DNA of 64,000 nt. It comes from Onchocerca lupi (taxonomy: Eukaryota > Nematoda > Chromadorea > Rhabditida > Onchocercidae). This document shows positions 52,501-64,000 of this stretch, one piece after another. The first letter of the stretch is position 1; each line of letters begins with the position of its first letter. The stretch lies in assembly GCA_028564675.1 (NCBI GenBank), contig JAOVVO010000352.1, forward strand, positions 1-64,000, in the 5' to 3' direction. Below the pieces are notes generated by a model. The model ran no database searches. It saw nothing but the letters and a program-made list of their open reading frames with translations, and was not told where the DNA came from. The translations under genes were made by a program, and so were the position numbers.

Positions 52501-55500
52501 ATTCACGCTTTTGTATATTCCGAAAACTGTAACAACGCCAGAAGTACGAATTCAAGTACGATTAGAACGCTATCCAGATCGTAGGGTTGATTTCAGTAAG
52601 TTGTTTTTTGAATTCCGTTATTAAATCTTTATTTAAAATCTTCTATATTCAATTAATTAACTTGTTTTTTTATGATCATTTTGCTCAATTATTACAACTA
52701 ATCGATCAATTAATTTGCTTTTTTGTCTACTTGTTCAGTTATTAACTTAAAATTAAAGATTTAAAAGAACTGTATAGGTTTGCTCGGACGTCAGATAGGA
52801 CAAGCAAACTTGGTGCAACCTACAAATGCAACAGTTATTACTGGAATAGCCATCGAAGCAACCGGAACCGATCGAGTACACGTGGTTGCTCGTAAAGATA
52901 CCCGCCGTTTTCGGTATCGTACAAGTATTATTGTTGGCAATATACTCCGTTATTTTGACGTAATGCGAATTCAGCGTTTCAGAGGTAAGTTGGAAAATGA
53001 TTAAGCTAGAAATTTACATGTTATACCTTAGTTTATGATTTTAAAATAAATTATATTTCATTCTTCTATTATTTTTGAACAATCATGAATATCATATCAT
53101 CATCTTGAAAAACTTGCTTTAAGGAGTAATGGTTTATGTAAATAATGTAGAACGGGGACAGCCGGAAATTTATGTGGTTCTGGAAGAAGCACAAGTAGGA
53201 ATTCGTATTCGTGAATCATACAATCTTGATATTGATCGTTTATCGATGTATCAAGAAAGTATGGGTTTACTTGATATTGAACTAAGTGTACCTCCACAGT
53301 ACGGTGTGGTAAGTTTTCAAATTTTTTTTTTCCTGAAAGTATAATAATTTTGATAAATGTACAAATCATTGATGTTAAAATTTGAATAAATATCAAATCT
53401 ATGGATTTTCTCTAACGATAATTGAATATCGAAATGCGATTATTAACTGTTTGTAGCGTCCAGATGGTGATAAAACTCGGGAACAAGAAATGCGTACACG
53501 ATATAATCTTCCACGTGTGTCCGGTCTCATGCGACCATTTCCGGATCAAACATCTGCTTCCTACATATCTGGTTTAAGCTTGAGTGATGTTAATGCCGAA
53601 GGAATCCGTCAACAAATTATTTCGAATTGTAAGTTTTGGATATTCTTAAATTTGAAATTTTTTGAGAGTATCTGAGAACTATTTGATGGAGATTACTTTA
53701 TATGCATCAACTTGCTAAGATTGTAATTTCCCGAATCTTTGGTGGATGATTCTTGAGATTTCTTCAGACAAACTTTCATTATCAACTTGTCAAAACTAAA
53801 TCTCCTATAATTAAACTGAAGCTATCAGCCAATGCCCACTTAAAAAATGGTCTTGTGCATTAAAAAGGTGAATATAGGTAGAACGGTTAAGGTGAAGTTA
53901 CCAATGATCTTTTCGATTGCGACAATAGCTAATTCTTTAGCTTTGATAGGAAAATGCTTATATAGCGGATAACCTGAAAACGTTAGGTGCCATGGATGAT
54001 ATGTTGAACAATAATAAAGATTATATTGAATGTTACTGTCTATTTGCTTATTAGAGTCTTCGTATGCCAACACTTAATTATATCTTCCGGAATTCCGGAA
54101 AATATATTCTAAATATGCTAATGCATTTGCTCAATTTTTATCATTCTCACTTCAAAGCAAATGTCGGATACAGAATATTCTTGTGAACGAAGAATGTTAA
54201 TGTATTACAGATCTTATTCCGGGTACCGGTGAGGCAAGTTCCAGACAAGCAATGCCTGGTACTTTAAATCAGAATATTCCAACCGATAATATGTTCACAA
54301 CCAGTCAGGATATTGATAAAAAATTTGAAGTCTTTCCGGAAGTATACATAAAAAGTGAACCTATTTATAAGACTTCTGCCGAATATGAAACGTATGTACA
54401 TCTATCATTTGCTTTAATTAACCTATTTTCTACATTTCCACATAATTATAAAACTTTTTTTAAAATGTAACGGTAGGTAGCATAATCAGTTTAAGTGATT
54501 TCATAAAGTACTACAAATATTGCGAATTCGTTTTTCATAATTAATTTACGATATAAAAGAATGAAATATGCCTGTTCTATAATCCAATTTTATTAATCAG
54601 ATTAAATTCCTTTTCTAATCTTTTTAATGGAAGTTTTGCAAGAAAAATTGCTTTAATCTCTTAGCTTCATTTAATTTTGAAGCAGTTCGAGAATTTCAGA
54701 TATTAATTGATTGATTAAAATAACTTAAATTGTTTGGTGTCTGATTAGTTTGATTAAATCTACTTTAAAACTTTTATGAATTAATTTAATTTTAGTGGCA
54801 GATATCGTTTTGTACCGATGACAGGTCATATGCTCAGTCAACGATTACAGACATGTCGTGATCTTCAGCTGAATGAACGAAGTAAACTTGTTAATTCTTT
54901 TTTTTTTTTTCTTAAATTTTCTGAAAAAAAAAAGTTTTACAAACACACATCATTTATTTAGAAATAATTTTTTCCATAATTCAATAGAAATTTTCAAATT
55001 TTACAGCAAATTGGCAACCATTGCAAAATTTATACGAACAGCAATATGGTTTTCATTATTGTCCGGATAATCCGAGTCAAATAATTCAAGAATGTGGTGA
55101 TTCGGTATCATGCCTTAACGATTACACGTTATTTAATGCTCGAGTGCTTGGCATGGAAGCACAAAATAATTGGAATTCATTTTCAAATGATAGAATGCAT
55201 GCTTCAAGACATTGTAAGCTTAGTTTCAACTTCAAAGAAGCCAAAATTTTCACTTTTTCTTTTGTATATTTTCATATTCTGTTCAGGTGCTGATTTTTTT
55301 GTCAATAAATTTAAAATAATAAAATTAATTTATTTCATTGTAGATAATAGTTGTGGACCAATCATGATCGAATATCCAGAATATCTGATGAAAACACCGG
55401 TGCTGTCATCCGGTTATCTGGAAGGTGATGTAGCACGCTTTGATTGTTTTCAAACGCATTGGATCAAAGGCGATTATGAATATAAATGTAAATTTACATT

Positions 55501-57106
55501 AGATATTAAAGTAGTTTGTCATATTGCGAATATGAAATTTGAATTTTGGAAAGTTAAATTTCAAAATCTTCATTATCCTCTTATCATTTGAGCAATTTAA
55601 ATTCGACTACAATACAGGTGGTATCGTTGTGGACTACAATGATCCGCAAAGTTATCGATTTGAATGGAACAAAGGATCACAACCATGGTGTCGTTCCCGT
55701 GAAAAAGATAATTTATTCAAATGGCTCACTGCAATATTTTCAACCATCGGTATAGTTATGGTATGCTTTGAAAGAAAAATGAAATTTTTGGATTGCTTAT
55801 GAAATTTAGATTTTGCTTCAGAAGTCATTCAACGCTAGAAATTTCACGAAAATACACGTAAATTTTCAAAAAAACATGTAATTTGTCAGTATTTAGAATC
55901 TTCATCCTCTATTTGGTCATGAAAAAGAAAAAAGAAAAATAGAAGAGGAAGCTTAGGAGGATGGATTCTTAAAAATATTTCGAAAAAGAAATATTATTTT
56001 ACAGACAATTGTTCTTATATTTTTGTGTTGTTGGACATTGAAGCAAAAAAGGCGACAACAAGCGGAAGAGAAAATCTCATCGTTGTATAAAGTACCAATT
56101 CGAGGTTCCATGGTAAGCCGTGATTGGAGGGTAAATATTTTTTCATTGATTAGTTCATTTTAACTTAATTTAAATTGTGGTTTTTCTACAAATGATGATT
56201 CTAAATTTGGTAGGAAAAATATAATAATGAGATGAAGATTAATTAGGTTGGATCAGGTTTTAAAAGCATAAAATATTTTAGAATGGATAAATTGAATGCT
56301 TTTTTTTTTTCTTGAAATATTAAATATCAATTTAGTTTTTTAGGGCTAAAATTGAAAAAATCAATATCTTTGTATTACAATGTTATAATTATGGAAAGAA
56401 AAAAAAAATCATTTTCAACAGAAATTTTGAGGAAATATTTCTTTCTTTTTTTTTTTTTTTTTTCATTTAATAATATGTCAAAGGTAACAAATTATAGTCC
56501 TCGGAAACTAAGCCATTTACGAAGGCAAGAACAGATTCGATGTCAAGTGAAACGAATGGTATGTATCACGGTAATGAGAACGATTCGCAATATCGCGGGG
56601 GACTAGTTAGTGGAGTTGCTCCTGTACTTGCTGATGATAATGATGCATATCGCGGTGAAACTAAAGGATCGTATCGTGCTATTGATACCGGTGCACCATA
56701 TCATGAACAGTATCAGGAATCAATGGCCAACCTAGCCAGGCGACCATCAAGTCCAGTCAAAACGACTGTCATACGGAGTAGCAAGTAATTTTCTAACTAA
56801 TTCGAATTCAAATTTTAGCTGAAACTTAACTTTTTTAATTCTAATTAAACTCTAACTTTGAAATTTTAGGAAACAATAGCGCTAAATATTGGATAGCATT
56901 CGAAAGAAGATTCAGAGAATCAACATTTAAAAATGATGTTCAAAGATATATTTAAATTATTTTTCAGGACAGTTCCAATCGGAATTAGCCATGTTATGCC
57001 ACAATCAACATCATCAACACCACCGGTACCACCGCATTCCAGGCTTACCGGTGAGCAAAATGGAAGTGATCATGCCCAGCTTTTGGGCCTTAATACCAGT
57101 GTTTAG
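46529..57106 (+). CDS. NIDO-AMOP-VWD-sushi type I membrane protein
   Basis: About 30 exons join in phase to ~1513 residues; boundaries include 46529-46703, 46844-46971, 47146-47280, 48381-48564, 49099-49359, 50583-50723, 50911-51037, 51586-51754, 52431-52595, 52778-52984, 53124-53308, 55007-55213, 55618-55760, 56005-56130, 56498-56784 and 56968-57106. A signal peptide (MILPSIFLFATVISCLSLPS) is followed by a nidogen-like domain at ~50-260 (VPFGPDAGDQ, SVNGYIAF, NAASAIV-like TWYNTASAIVG). An AMOP domain at ~645-830 starts CHDWFAEDG and is Cys-rich. A von Willebrand D-like region at ~835-1075 (GEALGAVSFNTIDNDKFIF) and a sushi module at ~1235-1310 (four Cys, WCRS end) follow, then one membrane span at ~1316-1342 and a ~170-residue cytoplasmic tail rich in Ser/Arg/Tyr. 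The order resembles MUC4/SUSD2-type proteins and, as I recall, C. elegans K03H1.5. Role in adhesion or apical matrix is inference. AATAAA at 57203 is a plausible poly(A) signal. Confidence 0.9.
48780..48900. other. ACGT-rich patch within an intron
   Basis: The long intron 48565-49098 of the surface-protein gene has repeated CACGTAA, TACGTGAA, ATACGTAA and TTACGTATT motifs, giving more CpG than anywhere nearby. No reading frame or splice signals accompany it. Confidence 0.5.
49049..49070. repeat. TC dinucleotide microsatellite
   Basis: A TC repeat about 30 bases before an exon of the surface-protein gene; it probably also serves as pyrimidine tract for that acceptor. Confidence 0.75.
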
Positions 57107-57843
57107 GACTAGCTTGTTGTTATTTTAGCGAAAGGATGCAAATGACATCAGCATGGAATTTATCAACTATTGCATTTTATACTTTTCTGCTTTCATTTTA
57201 GTAATAAATTTGCTACTTAATTTATATTTCTTTGTAAAACAAAAATTACAATTTCAAATTTGCAAATAACTTCATCCTCATTAGTTTTTCTATCTTAGGA
57301 CCAAAATGTTCCCTTGATTTTTCCATTTTAGGACTAAAATTCATTAGGACCATTGGGCACCTACTCACCTTTTTCCTAACGCATGATGACTATTATAAAT
57401 CATTTTAGATTCATATGTTAGTTATATTTACCTTTGACAGCATCTTTATATTTGCCTTTAATAGCATCTTCAAATTTTATTCCATGTTATTTAACAAAAG
57501 TAAAAATTACGATCACCAATTTCAAAATCATAATTTATATGCCATTAAATTAAAGATGATCATTGAACTATGAAATTTCATAGTTGTAGATAACAATATT
57601 TGGTGTCAACTTGTTTATGCTAGTCTTTTAACTCATTTTGTTGTTGTGGTTGTACAAATCAAAGCAATTGTAAACAAACTATTTCGGCAAATTTTTGAAT
57701 TATTTCATGAAATTTGTTTTTTTTTTCTTTTCATATTGAAATTTTACTCCTCATGATTTTTGCAAATGTTGCTTGCTTAGCTTATTTGTTATCAAAAACT
57801 TTATGATTAACCTCCTCGATTTAAAATCCTTCCACTTCTTTGA

Positions 57844-57882
<39 letters not shown>

Positions 57883-59346
57883 AAAATAAATACTGCCTTA
57901 ACAAATTCAAGTGCACATTTTGCTCCTTTTAAGTAACTATACGATAAATTATATCACTATCATATGATTATTTTATCAGAAACCAGCAGCAGAAAATTCC
58001 AAATCATGAATCATCTTTTTTAATCATTATAATTGTTGCAAAAATAAGAAAAGCATTTGCATTATTTTATGGAATTTAATTTTTATCCGCTGTTTGTTAA
58101 CCGTATGTTACCTCATTTTGATGAAATGCTTGAAACAAAGTTGTTTTTCGCATCTCTTTTTTTTGTGCAAATTTTTCTCGATAAAATGTTTAAATTGATA
58201 AATGGTATAGTTATACCACTGAATGCAAAGTTAAGCGAGAAAGATTCAAAAATTTAGAACAAATTTTTTAATTTGTAGCTTTAATTTAATAATTTGATCA
58301 AATAGTTCAAATTTTTATATGCAAAATAATAAAATTTGCTATATTTCATCATTTATTGACACATCTAAATGTTTCGTTTATTCATAGTAGCCGCCATCTT
58401 ATTGCTGAATTACTTATATTTTAAAATTTTTTTATTGTAGAATGAGAAAATTGAATAAAACTTACATTAATTGATTCACTTTAATTCTTCATTGTACCTG
58501 ATAATTTAAATAAAATCGAATTGATCTATTTAAACAGAATCGTTCTAACATTTTGCTATTCTTCTTATTATCATTTTTTGTCATAATATCAGTTATCTCT
58601 TTCGTTTCTCCCTTTTCCTTTTCCATTCCTTATCATAATTTATACGCATTTCAATGTTGTTTACTAAATAATTGCTGAATTCATAAGAATGAAATGATGA
58701 AATAACACATGAATCACATTTTGTTTGTTAATTTTGCAAAAATAACATCATAAAAAAGCAAACAAAGAGAGAATTTTAAAGAAAGTTTAAAAAAAATATT
58801 TGCTATCTATTGATTAATAATCATAATTTGCATTCATTTTTTTTTTTTTTTTGTTTATATATTTCGTTTATAAATTAACAGCAAAACAAGGATTGAATAA
58901 ATATAAATTTTTTCTTTTTTTTTTTTTATCCCTTCGAATTTTTCTTAAAATGCTTTATTATTTTCAAAAATTTTTAATCAATGGAACATTTTACATTCAG
59001 GTATGAAATTGATAGCTTTTCAAGATATTATGAAGGGAAATTAACCCGAAAAAATTCGATATATCTTGAAAGAATAGATGTAAGATATATAACCAGATTA
59101 AGATAAAACTCCATTTCTTTTCTCTTTTGATGCTCAATAAACGGTGAATTTTTCTCTTCTCCGCCTACCTTCTGAAACTTTCAATAATTATTAATTTTAA
59201 AAAATTCTGCATGAAATATTGACATAGAAGCCCTCCAGCATAACTAACATGTCATATTATCAAAGCATATCATATTAGGCTTGTTCTTCATGTGTGGTCG
59301 GAAAACTTGAAATTTTATTATCAATCCTCTCGGGATCTGCAACAAG

Positions 59347-59372
59347 TCATCATCATCATCATCATCATCATC
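59347..59372. repeat. ATC trinucleotide microsatellite
   Basis: About eight CAT/ATC units in a row in non-coding DNA. Confidence 0.8.
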
Positions 59373-59490
59373 TTTGAAAGATGTATTACACTAAAAGTGA
59401 AAACATGAATGTCTGAAATGCAGACAAATATTTAATATCTAATTGTCTACAAATCAATCTATTATTAATTAATTAAAAAATTGATTAACA

Positions 59491-59538
59491 CATAACTGAA
59501 ATATTCATTATAATACATAATTGAAATATTCATTATTA
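59491..59538. repeat. Short tandem repeat with TGAAATATTCATTAT core
   Basis: Two ~24-base copies of ACATAA-TGAAATATTCATTAT, differing at one or two bases, side by side. Confidence 0.65.
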
Positions 59539-60486
59539 CAGAAAGCAAATTTGAAATTTCAAAATTTGATTAATCATGTTTGCATGGGATCAAATATTTC
59601 ACAAAAATCTTCCGGATTTATGATTTCTGAAAATCACAAATTATAAATGATTAAAATTATCATTGGTGGAGTTACAAAATTATAAAATGAAAATAATATA
59701 AAAATATAAAGTTGTAAAATCAAAATAGAACATTAAAAAATGAAAAAATATTGCAAAACAACATGAAAAAACAATAAAGTGTGAAATAATATAATGATAA
59801 AGTCTTAATTCAAATTTCAATATATAGAATGAATTGCAAAATAAAGTTGAAATATTATGATAATGTAAAGATAAAAACAAAGAAAACAATTATGACGCAT
59901 CAACTTTTTTTTTTCTCACTTTTACAGTAAAGTTAATCAGTTGGCAAATAAAATAATTGACTATTTAAAAATAAACATAATTTTAAAAAAGTAGAACGAT
60001 TGGATGTTTAAGAATAAACAAAATAATTGATCACATAGATTAATGAAATTATGTAGAATAATGTTTATAATTTAATTTCATTTAAATCATATTAAAAAAA
60101 TAAAAATAAAAAATGTAAAATTTCAATGAAATTTTGCAAATTTTTTCATCGTAAATATTGTAGCATATTTTGGAATTCTTTTTCCCCTTCATTTTAATTT
60201 TATTCTTTCATTTCTTAAATTCTTGTTCATGTAAACTAATATATGTAAACACCAGCTGGTTAGATAAATTTGAAATATTTTGCGAAATTTCTATAATTCT
60301 CTTTTCATTTTACACTCTCTTTTTGCATTTTCAACTTTTCATCTTACTAAAATTAAAAGATGATGTAAATAATCAGAGTGATAAATGAAAAGAAAGAGTG
60401 ATATTTACCTGTATAGCTTCATTCTATGATAATAATTTCTTGCTAAAACTGGTTAATGCTTGACTGATATCAATGATTAGCGTCTT

Positions 60487-60493
60487 TATAAAA
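60487..60493 (+). promoter_or_regulatory. Candidate TATA box of the collagen gene
   Basis: TATAAAA lies 65-71 bases upstream of the collagen ATG at 60558, with no acceptor between them. This suggests a conventional TATA promoter and a short 5' UTR without trans-splicing. Confidence 0.45.
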
Positions 60494-60557
60494 AGGCAAT
60501 TAATTAAAAAAGTTTATTTTATTCCCAAAAGCATCGTCCATAAATAAACGAATTAAA

Positions 60558-63116
60558 ATGATTGAACTTCAAAATCGTATTAAGGCTTATAAATTAATTG
60601 GCTATTCTGCTTTCTTCTTTAGCTTTCTGGCCATTTTATCCATTTGTATAACATTACCTATGGTTTACAATTATGTACACCATGTAAGAGAAAAAATGAA
60701 TAGTGATATTAAATTTTGTAAGGTAAGTTCACCTTTATGATTTTTAATTTCTTTTTTTGTTTTTTTTTTCTTTTTTTTTTTTTTTTTACTTTCTTGTCGG
60801 TTTATTTATGAAATTAATTAAAAAGTGTAAATGAAAACTTTCTTGCTATTTAATTCATTCATATAGTTAAAAAATTGAAAAAAAAAAATGACATTTCAGT
60901 TTTCATTATTTCATTCAATCAATATCAGATTAAATTCAAATTTCAATTCAGTTATTCAAATTGTTTAATTTTTTAAAGCAATTTTTACTTTTTAAATATT
61001 TTTCACAAACCGAATAATTTTCTGTCATATTAAAATGCTTCGAAAAAGGTGAATTTAAAAAAAAAAAAAAAAAAGAAATAACAAAACAAAATATGATCAA
61101 ATGGATTTTATTTTGAGCCTGCAAATAAACTATCAAAATTTTTCATTTTTAATTTTTTAAAGCAGCGAAATTTTTTTCATACCAAAATTTAGTTAGCACG
61201 TATATTTCTATCAAAAATTTCGTGCTAATAGAAAGCTTTCCGTATTGTTGATAGTAGGTTTATTTTTTTAAGTCAGCATTTATGTGGCGGGAAATTGGAA
61301 ATAGTATGATAGTACTATGGAATTTGAAAAATAGGTTTGAAAATTAAACATTTCATCGAATATTGGTTGAAAAAAATTTAATCCAAATTTACTGAACAAC
61401 ATTTTTATCTTGATGAAATCAAATAAAATTGGATATTGAACTAATTAGTTGAGCTAACATCACAGCTAATTAGCACTAAGAACTTGTTGATATTGCAAAT
61501 AGTATAAGTAGGCCAATCATAATTTATCTCATAATTGAGGTACTCAAAACAAAATTTCACTCTTCAAATCTTTTTAAATTTGAAAATTATCGTAAATAAT
61601 TTGATGAGATATTTTGAAAACACGTTTATTTAATCGCTGATTGATATAAATGGTCTAGATTTCTAATAAAAAGTTTAATTGTTTTTCCTATTTCCTAAAA
61701 GGAAGCATTCGATTCGAAATTATCAAATTTTATAATTATTATTTGCAGGTTAGAATCAATGTTACAAAATGTTCAGTGGGGCAATTTTAAATTTATGAAT
61801 TTTAAAAATCGCTTTTCATCCTATTTTTCCTATTCATTTTATCTTTTTCTTTTTTTTTTTTTATTTTTGTTTTTTGTTTTTTTGCTTCTTTGTATTTAGT
61901 CGTATTTTGCAGAATTTCTAAAATTCATGATTTATTTTTATTTACGGCGACAAATATTAGTAAAAAAAAAACTGAAGTAATTTTTAAGTTTTAGAGTAAT
62001 TGAAAAGTGCCAATTATTTCCAATTAAAAAAAAAAATGAAATTTAAAAATATTTTAATTCAAAAAAAAAAAAAAAAAAGGCACACATTCCAGAATTCTGC
62101 AAAGGAAACTTGGATGGAAGTACGACAATTGCGCAACAATCCAATTGAGTTCCTAAATCGGACATCTCGTCAAGCTGGCTACAATATACCACAACGTGCA
62201 CCAACTTCAAAATATGGTACCCCAGCACAAAAAGCACCAGCTCCAGAATATGGTTCCTCAGCACAACAAGCACCAGCTCCAGAATATGGTTCCCCAGCAC
62301 AAAAAGCACCAGCTTCAAAATATCAAAAACCATCGCCACAACAGTCACCAGCAGTTCCTAGTGCTGATTGTAGCGACTGTTGTTTACCGGGACCTCCTGG
62401 TCCGGAAGGACCACCGGGAAGAGCAGGCAAACCGGGCAAACCTGGAGCAGCTGGACGTCCAGGAAATCCAGGACGACCACCACCACAACCATGCGAACCA
62501 GTCACTCCACCACCGTGCAAACCATGTCCACAAGGGCCACCGGGTCCACCTGGTATAATGGGACCAATGGGAGAAATAGGATCAACAGGACAACCGGGAG
62601 ATAATGGACCTGACGGATCAGTGGGAGATGAGGGTTTGCAAGGTCAAAATGGTCCAATGGGCCCAGCAGGACCTTCTGGACCACCTGGTGAACAAGGCAA
62701 GGATGCACCAAATGAAACACTTAAACCAGGACAACCTGGTCCTCCAGGTAGCAATTTTTCTTTTTTTTTTGATTCGGTATAAATTGCCAACTTTGATGCC
62801 ATAAAATCCCACTAAACTTGGCACATTTGAATTATTTGATGAGAAAATGTGTTATACTTGTAACGAAATTTCTTTTTTAGGTGATCAAGGGCCGGTAGGA
62901 CCACCAGGAAAGCCCGGAAAGCCAGGCAAAGATGGACCGGTTGGACCACAAGGACCCAAGGGAAATCCTGGTGCAGATGGTAAACCAGGTAGGGACGGAA
63001 ACCCAGGTCAACGAGGACCACCTGGTGAGCCTGGTCCACCGGGTGAAAAGGGTCTCTGTCCAAAATATTGTGCAAATGATGGTGGCGTCTTCTTCGAAGA
63101 TGGTTCACGTCGTTGA
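60558..63116 (+). CDS. Cuticular collagen with a tyrosine-rich tandem repeat
   Basis: Three exons, 60558-60722, 62093-62747 and 62881-63116, join in phase to 351 residues. The N terminus has the nematode collagen layout: a membrane/signal-anchor segment (YSAFFFSFLAILSICITLPM), then a short non-collagen region with WMEVRQLR, and a subtilisin-type site RTSR before the mature chain. Next come about three and a half copies of a 12-residue repeat carrying KYG or EYG. Two main Gly-X-Y tracts follow, separated by a Pro/Cys-rich interruption (CEPVTPPPCKPC). Cys clusters CSDCC, CEPVTPPPCKPC and CPKYC flank the triple helix, as in cuticle collagens whose chains are disulphide- and tyrosine-cross-linked. 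The final ~15 residues are non-helical. Intron 1 is 1.37 kb, long for a collagen gene. Antisense and out-of-frame open frames over the repeats are shadows. Confidence 0.95.
62190..62335 (+). repeat. 36-bp coding tandem repeat in the collagen gene
   Basis: About 3.5 copies of a 36-base unit encode AP(A/T)(P/S)(K/E)YG(T/S)(P/S)AQ(K/Q). The copies are very similar at DNA level, suggesting recent or ongoing unequal exchange. Confidence 0.8.
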
Positions 63117-64000
63117 TAGCCATCTCTTATTAATTTAATTAATTGATAATTTTCACGAAATTTATTTCAATATGTTTGTCTTTCATTGAATGCTTCCAGT
63201 AAATCATTGCTTTTACTTAAGTTTCATTGATACTTAATTTGCATAAAAATTTAAATAATTGATAATTTTCATGAAATTTATTTCAATATGTTTATCATTC
63301 ATTGATATTTTCAACAAATCATTACTGTCTAATAAAGTTTTGCTGATACTCAATTTGCATAATAATAAAAAATTTCGGTGTTTTTTCGCTACAATAAAAA
63401 AATCTAAAAAAATTTACGAATTTCTCTTCTTCGAATGTTATGAATCAATATAATCTTGTGTACAGTAAAAAGAAATTGATTTTTTTCTTTTTTTTTTTTT
63501 CGAAACAAAAACAGGAAATTAAAAGTTTTTTAACTTTAAAAATAGCCCAAAGTGTGATTATATTATATTTTTGCTGAATTACAAAACGTATTTTTTTTTT
63601 CTTACCTGATAAACGATGAATTAAAATGATATGGTATCTTGTAAATTAAGAATTAAAAATAGTTGATCAAAAAAGAGTGAGATGAAGTGAAATTTGAATG
63701 GTTTTAACAGATTAATAAGCCAAATTCAACAAATTAATTAATGGATATCTCTCTGCAATCTTAAGCTAATTAGTTTCTTCAAAATTATATCGATATTTTT
63801 GGACCAAAATGATTGCGAAATTGTTACTAGAAAATCAATAGTTTGCTGTTCCATAAGTATACTGTTTAATAAATAAGTGTTAGATGGGAAGAGAAATAAA
63901 ATGAGAAAGTAAAAAGAAAAAAAAAAAAGAAAAAAGCGTTAAAAGTTCGAAAAATAAGAAAATAATCAGTAACATTTGTTAGTTGCAGAACAAAAATAAT
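63117..64000. other. Collagen 3' flank with a tandem duplication
   Basis: No coding sequence. The main structure is the duplicated ~107-base block described separately. Candidate polyadenylation hexamers occur within the second copy (AATAAAG near 63331) and just after it. Confidence 0.5.
63140..63362. repeat. Tandem duplication, 116-bp period
   Basis: Copy one at 63140-63246 and copy two at 63256-63362 both begin TAATTGATAATTTTCA and end AATTTGCATAA, with substitutions between. Both lie in the collagen 3' flank or UTR. Confidence 0.85.

Larger units (their letters stand above)
57107..60480. other. Non-coding region before the collagen gene
   Basis: It contains the 3' UTR of the surface-protein gene at its left and the collagen promoter at its right. 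Visible elements are a ~28-base T run near 57850, an ATC microsatellite near 59347-59372 and a 24-base tandem repeat near 59491-59538. The open frames at 58057, 59680 (reverse) and 60170 are unsupported. Confidence 0.5.

Noticed and set aside
59347..59538. Short regular repeats resembling a CRISPR array
   Set aside because: These are a trinucleotide microsatellite and a two-copy tandem repeat in a eukaryotic intergenic region, without spacers.
62043..62824. Antisense and shifted open frames over collagen exon 2
   Set aside because: Shadows of the GC-richer Gly-X-Y coding repeat; the sense frame has full exon, splice and family support.
1..64000. Search for transposase, reverse transcriptase, endosymbiont insertions or bacterial operons
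   Set aside because: No frame shows such motifs and none has bacterial-type gene density, so nothing is reported.

Overview
The window is eukaryotic nuclear DNA from a nematode, most likely a parasitic filarial-type species. The evidence is very AT-rich sequence with many long A or T homopolymers, many small exons with TTTCAG-like acceptors and GTAAGT-like donors, possible spliced-leader acceptors just upstream of several start codons, and nematode-specific products such as a cuticle collagen. The species call is inference. I see no bacterial, viral, transposase or CRISPR-like sequence, and no convincing tRNA or rRNA gene.

Nine protein-coding genes can be reconstructed by splicing with consistent reading phases. 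From left to right they are: (1) an unrecognised 260-residue protein (6.0-8.7 kb, +); (2) a TMEM41B-type VTT-domain ER membrane protein (10.9-13.1 kb, -); (3) WDR46/UTP7, a nucleolar WD-repeat factor of small-subunit rRNA processing (13.9-17.3 kb, -); (4) a LARP7-like La-related protein (17.9-21.2 kb, +), head to head with WDR46 across about 535 bp; (5) a calmodulin-like EF-hand protein (22.8-24.7 kb, -); (6) an unrecognised 130-residue basic/serine-rich protein (25.8-26.6 kb, -); (7) adenosine deaminase (36.4-40.0 kb, +); (8) a large single-pass NIDO-AMOP-VWD-sushi surface protein spread over about 30 exons (46.5-57.1 kb, +); (9) a cuticular collagen (60.6-63.1 kb, +).

The rest is non-coding: 0-6.0 kb, 8.7-10.9 kb, 26.6-36.4 kb, 40.0-46.5 kb, 57.1-60.5 kb and the last 0.9 kb. 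These hold homopolymers, a few microsatellites, short tandem duplications and several good inverted repeats that could form RNA hairpins. The genes do not form one pathway. The only functional pairing suggested by position is WDR46 with LARP7, both nuclear RNA-metabolism proteins sharing one short intergenic region.

The points most worth a second look are: the LARP7-like gene, which has a degenerate La motif and no visible C-terminal xRRM; the two unrecognised genes; coding-like sequence lying in a WDR46 5' intron; a duplicated splice-donor region in WDR46; and the hairpins at about 25.6, 28.3 and 35.3 kb. I found no obviously new multi-gene system. All family names come from remembered family signatures, not from a database search, and exon edges are read by eye.
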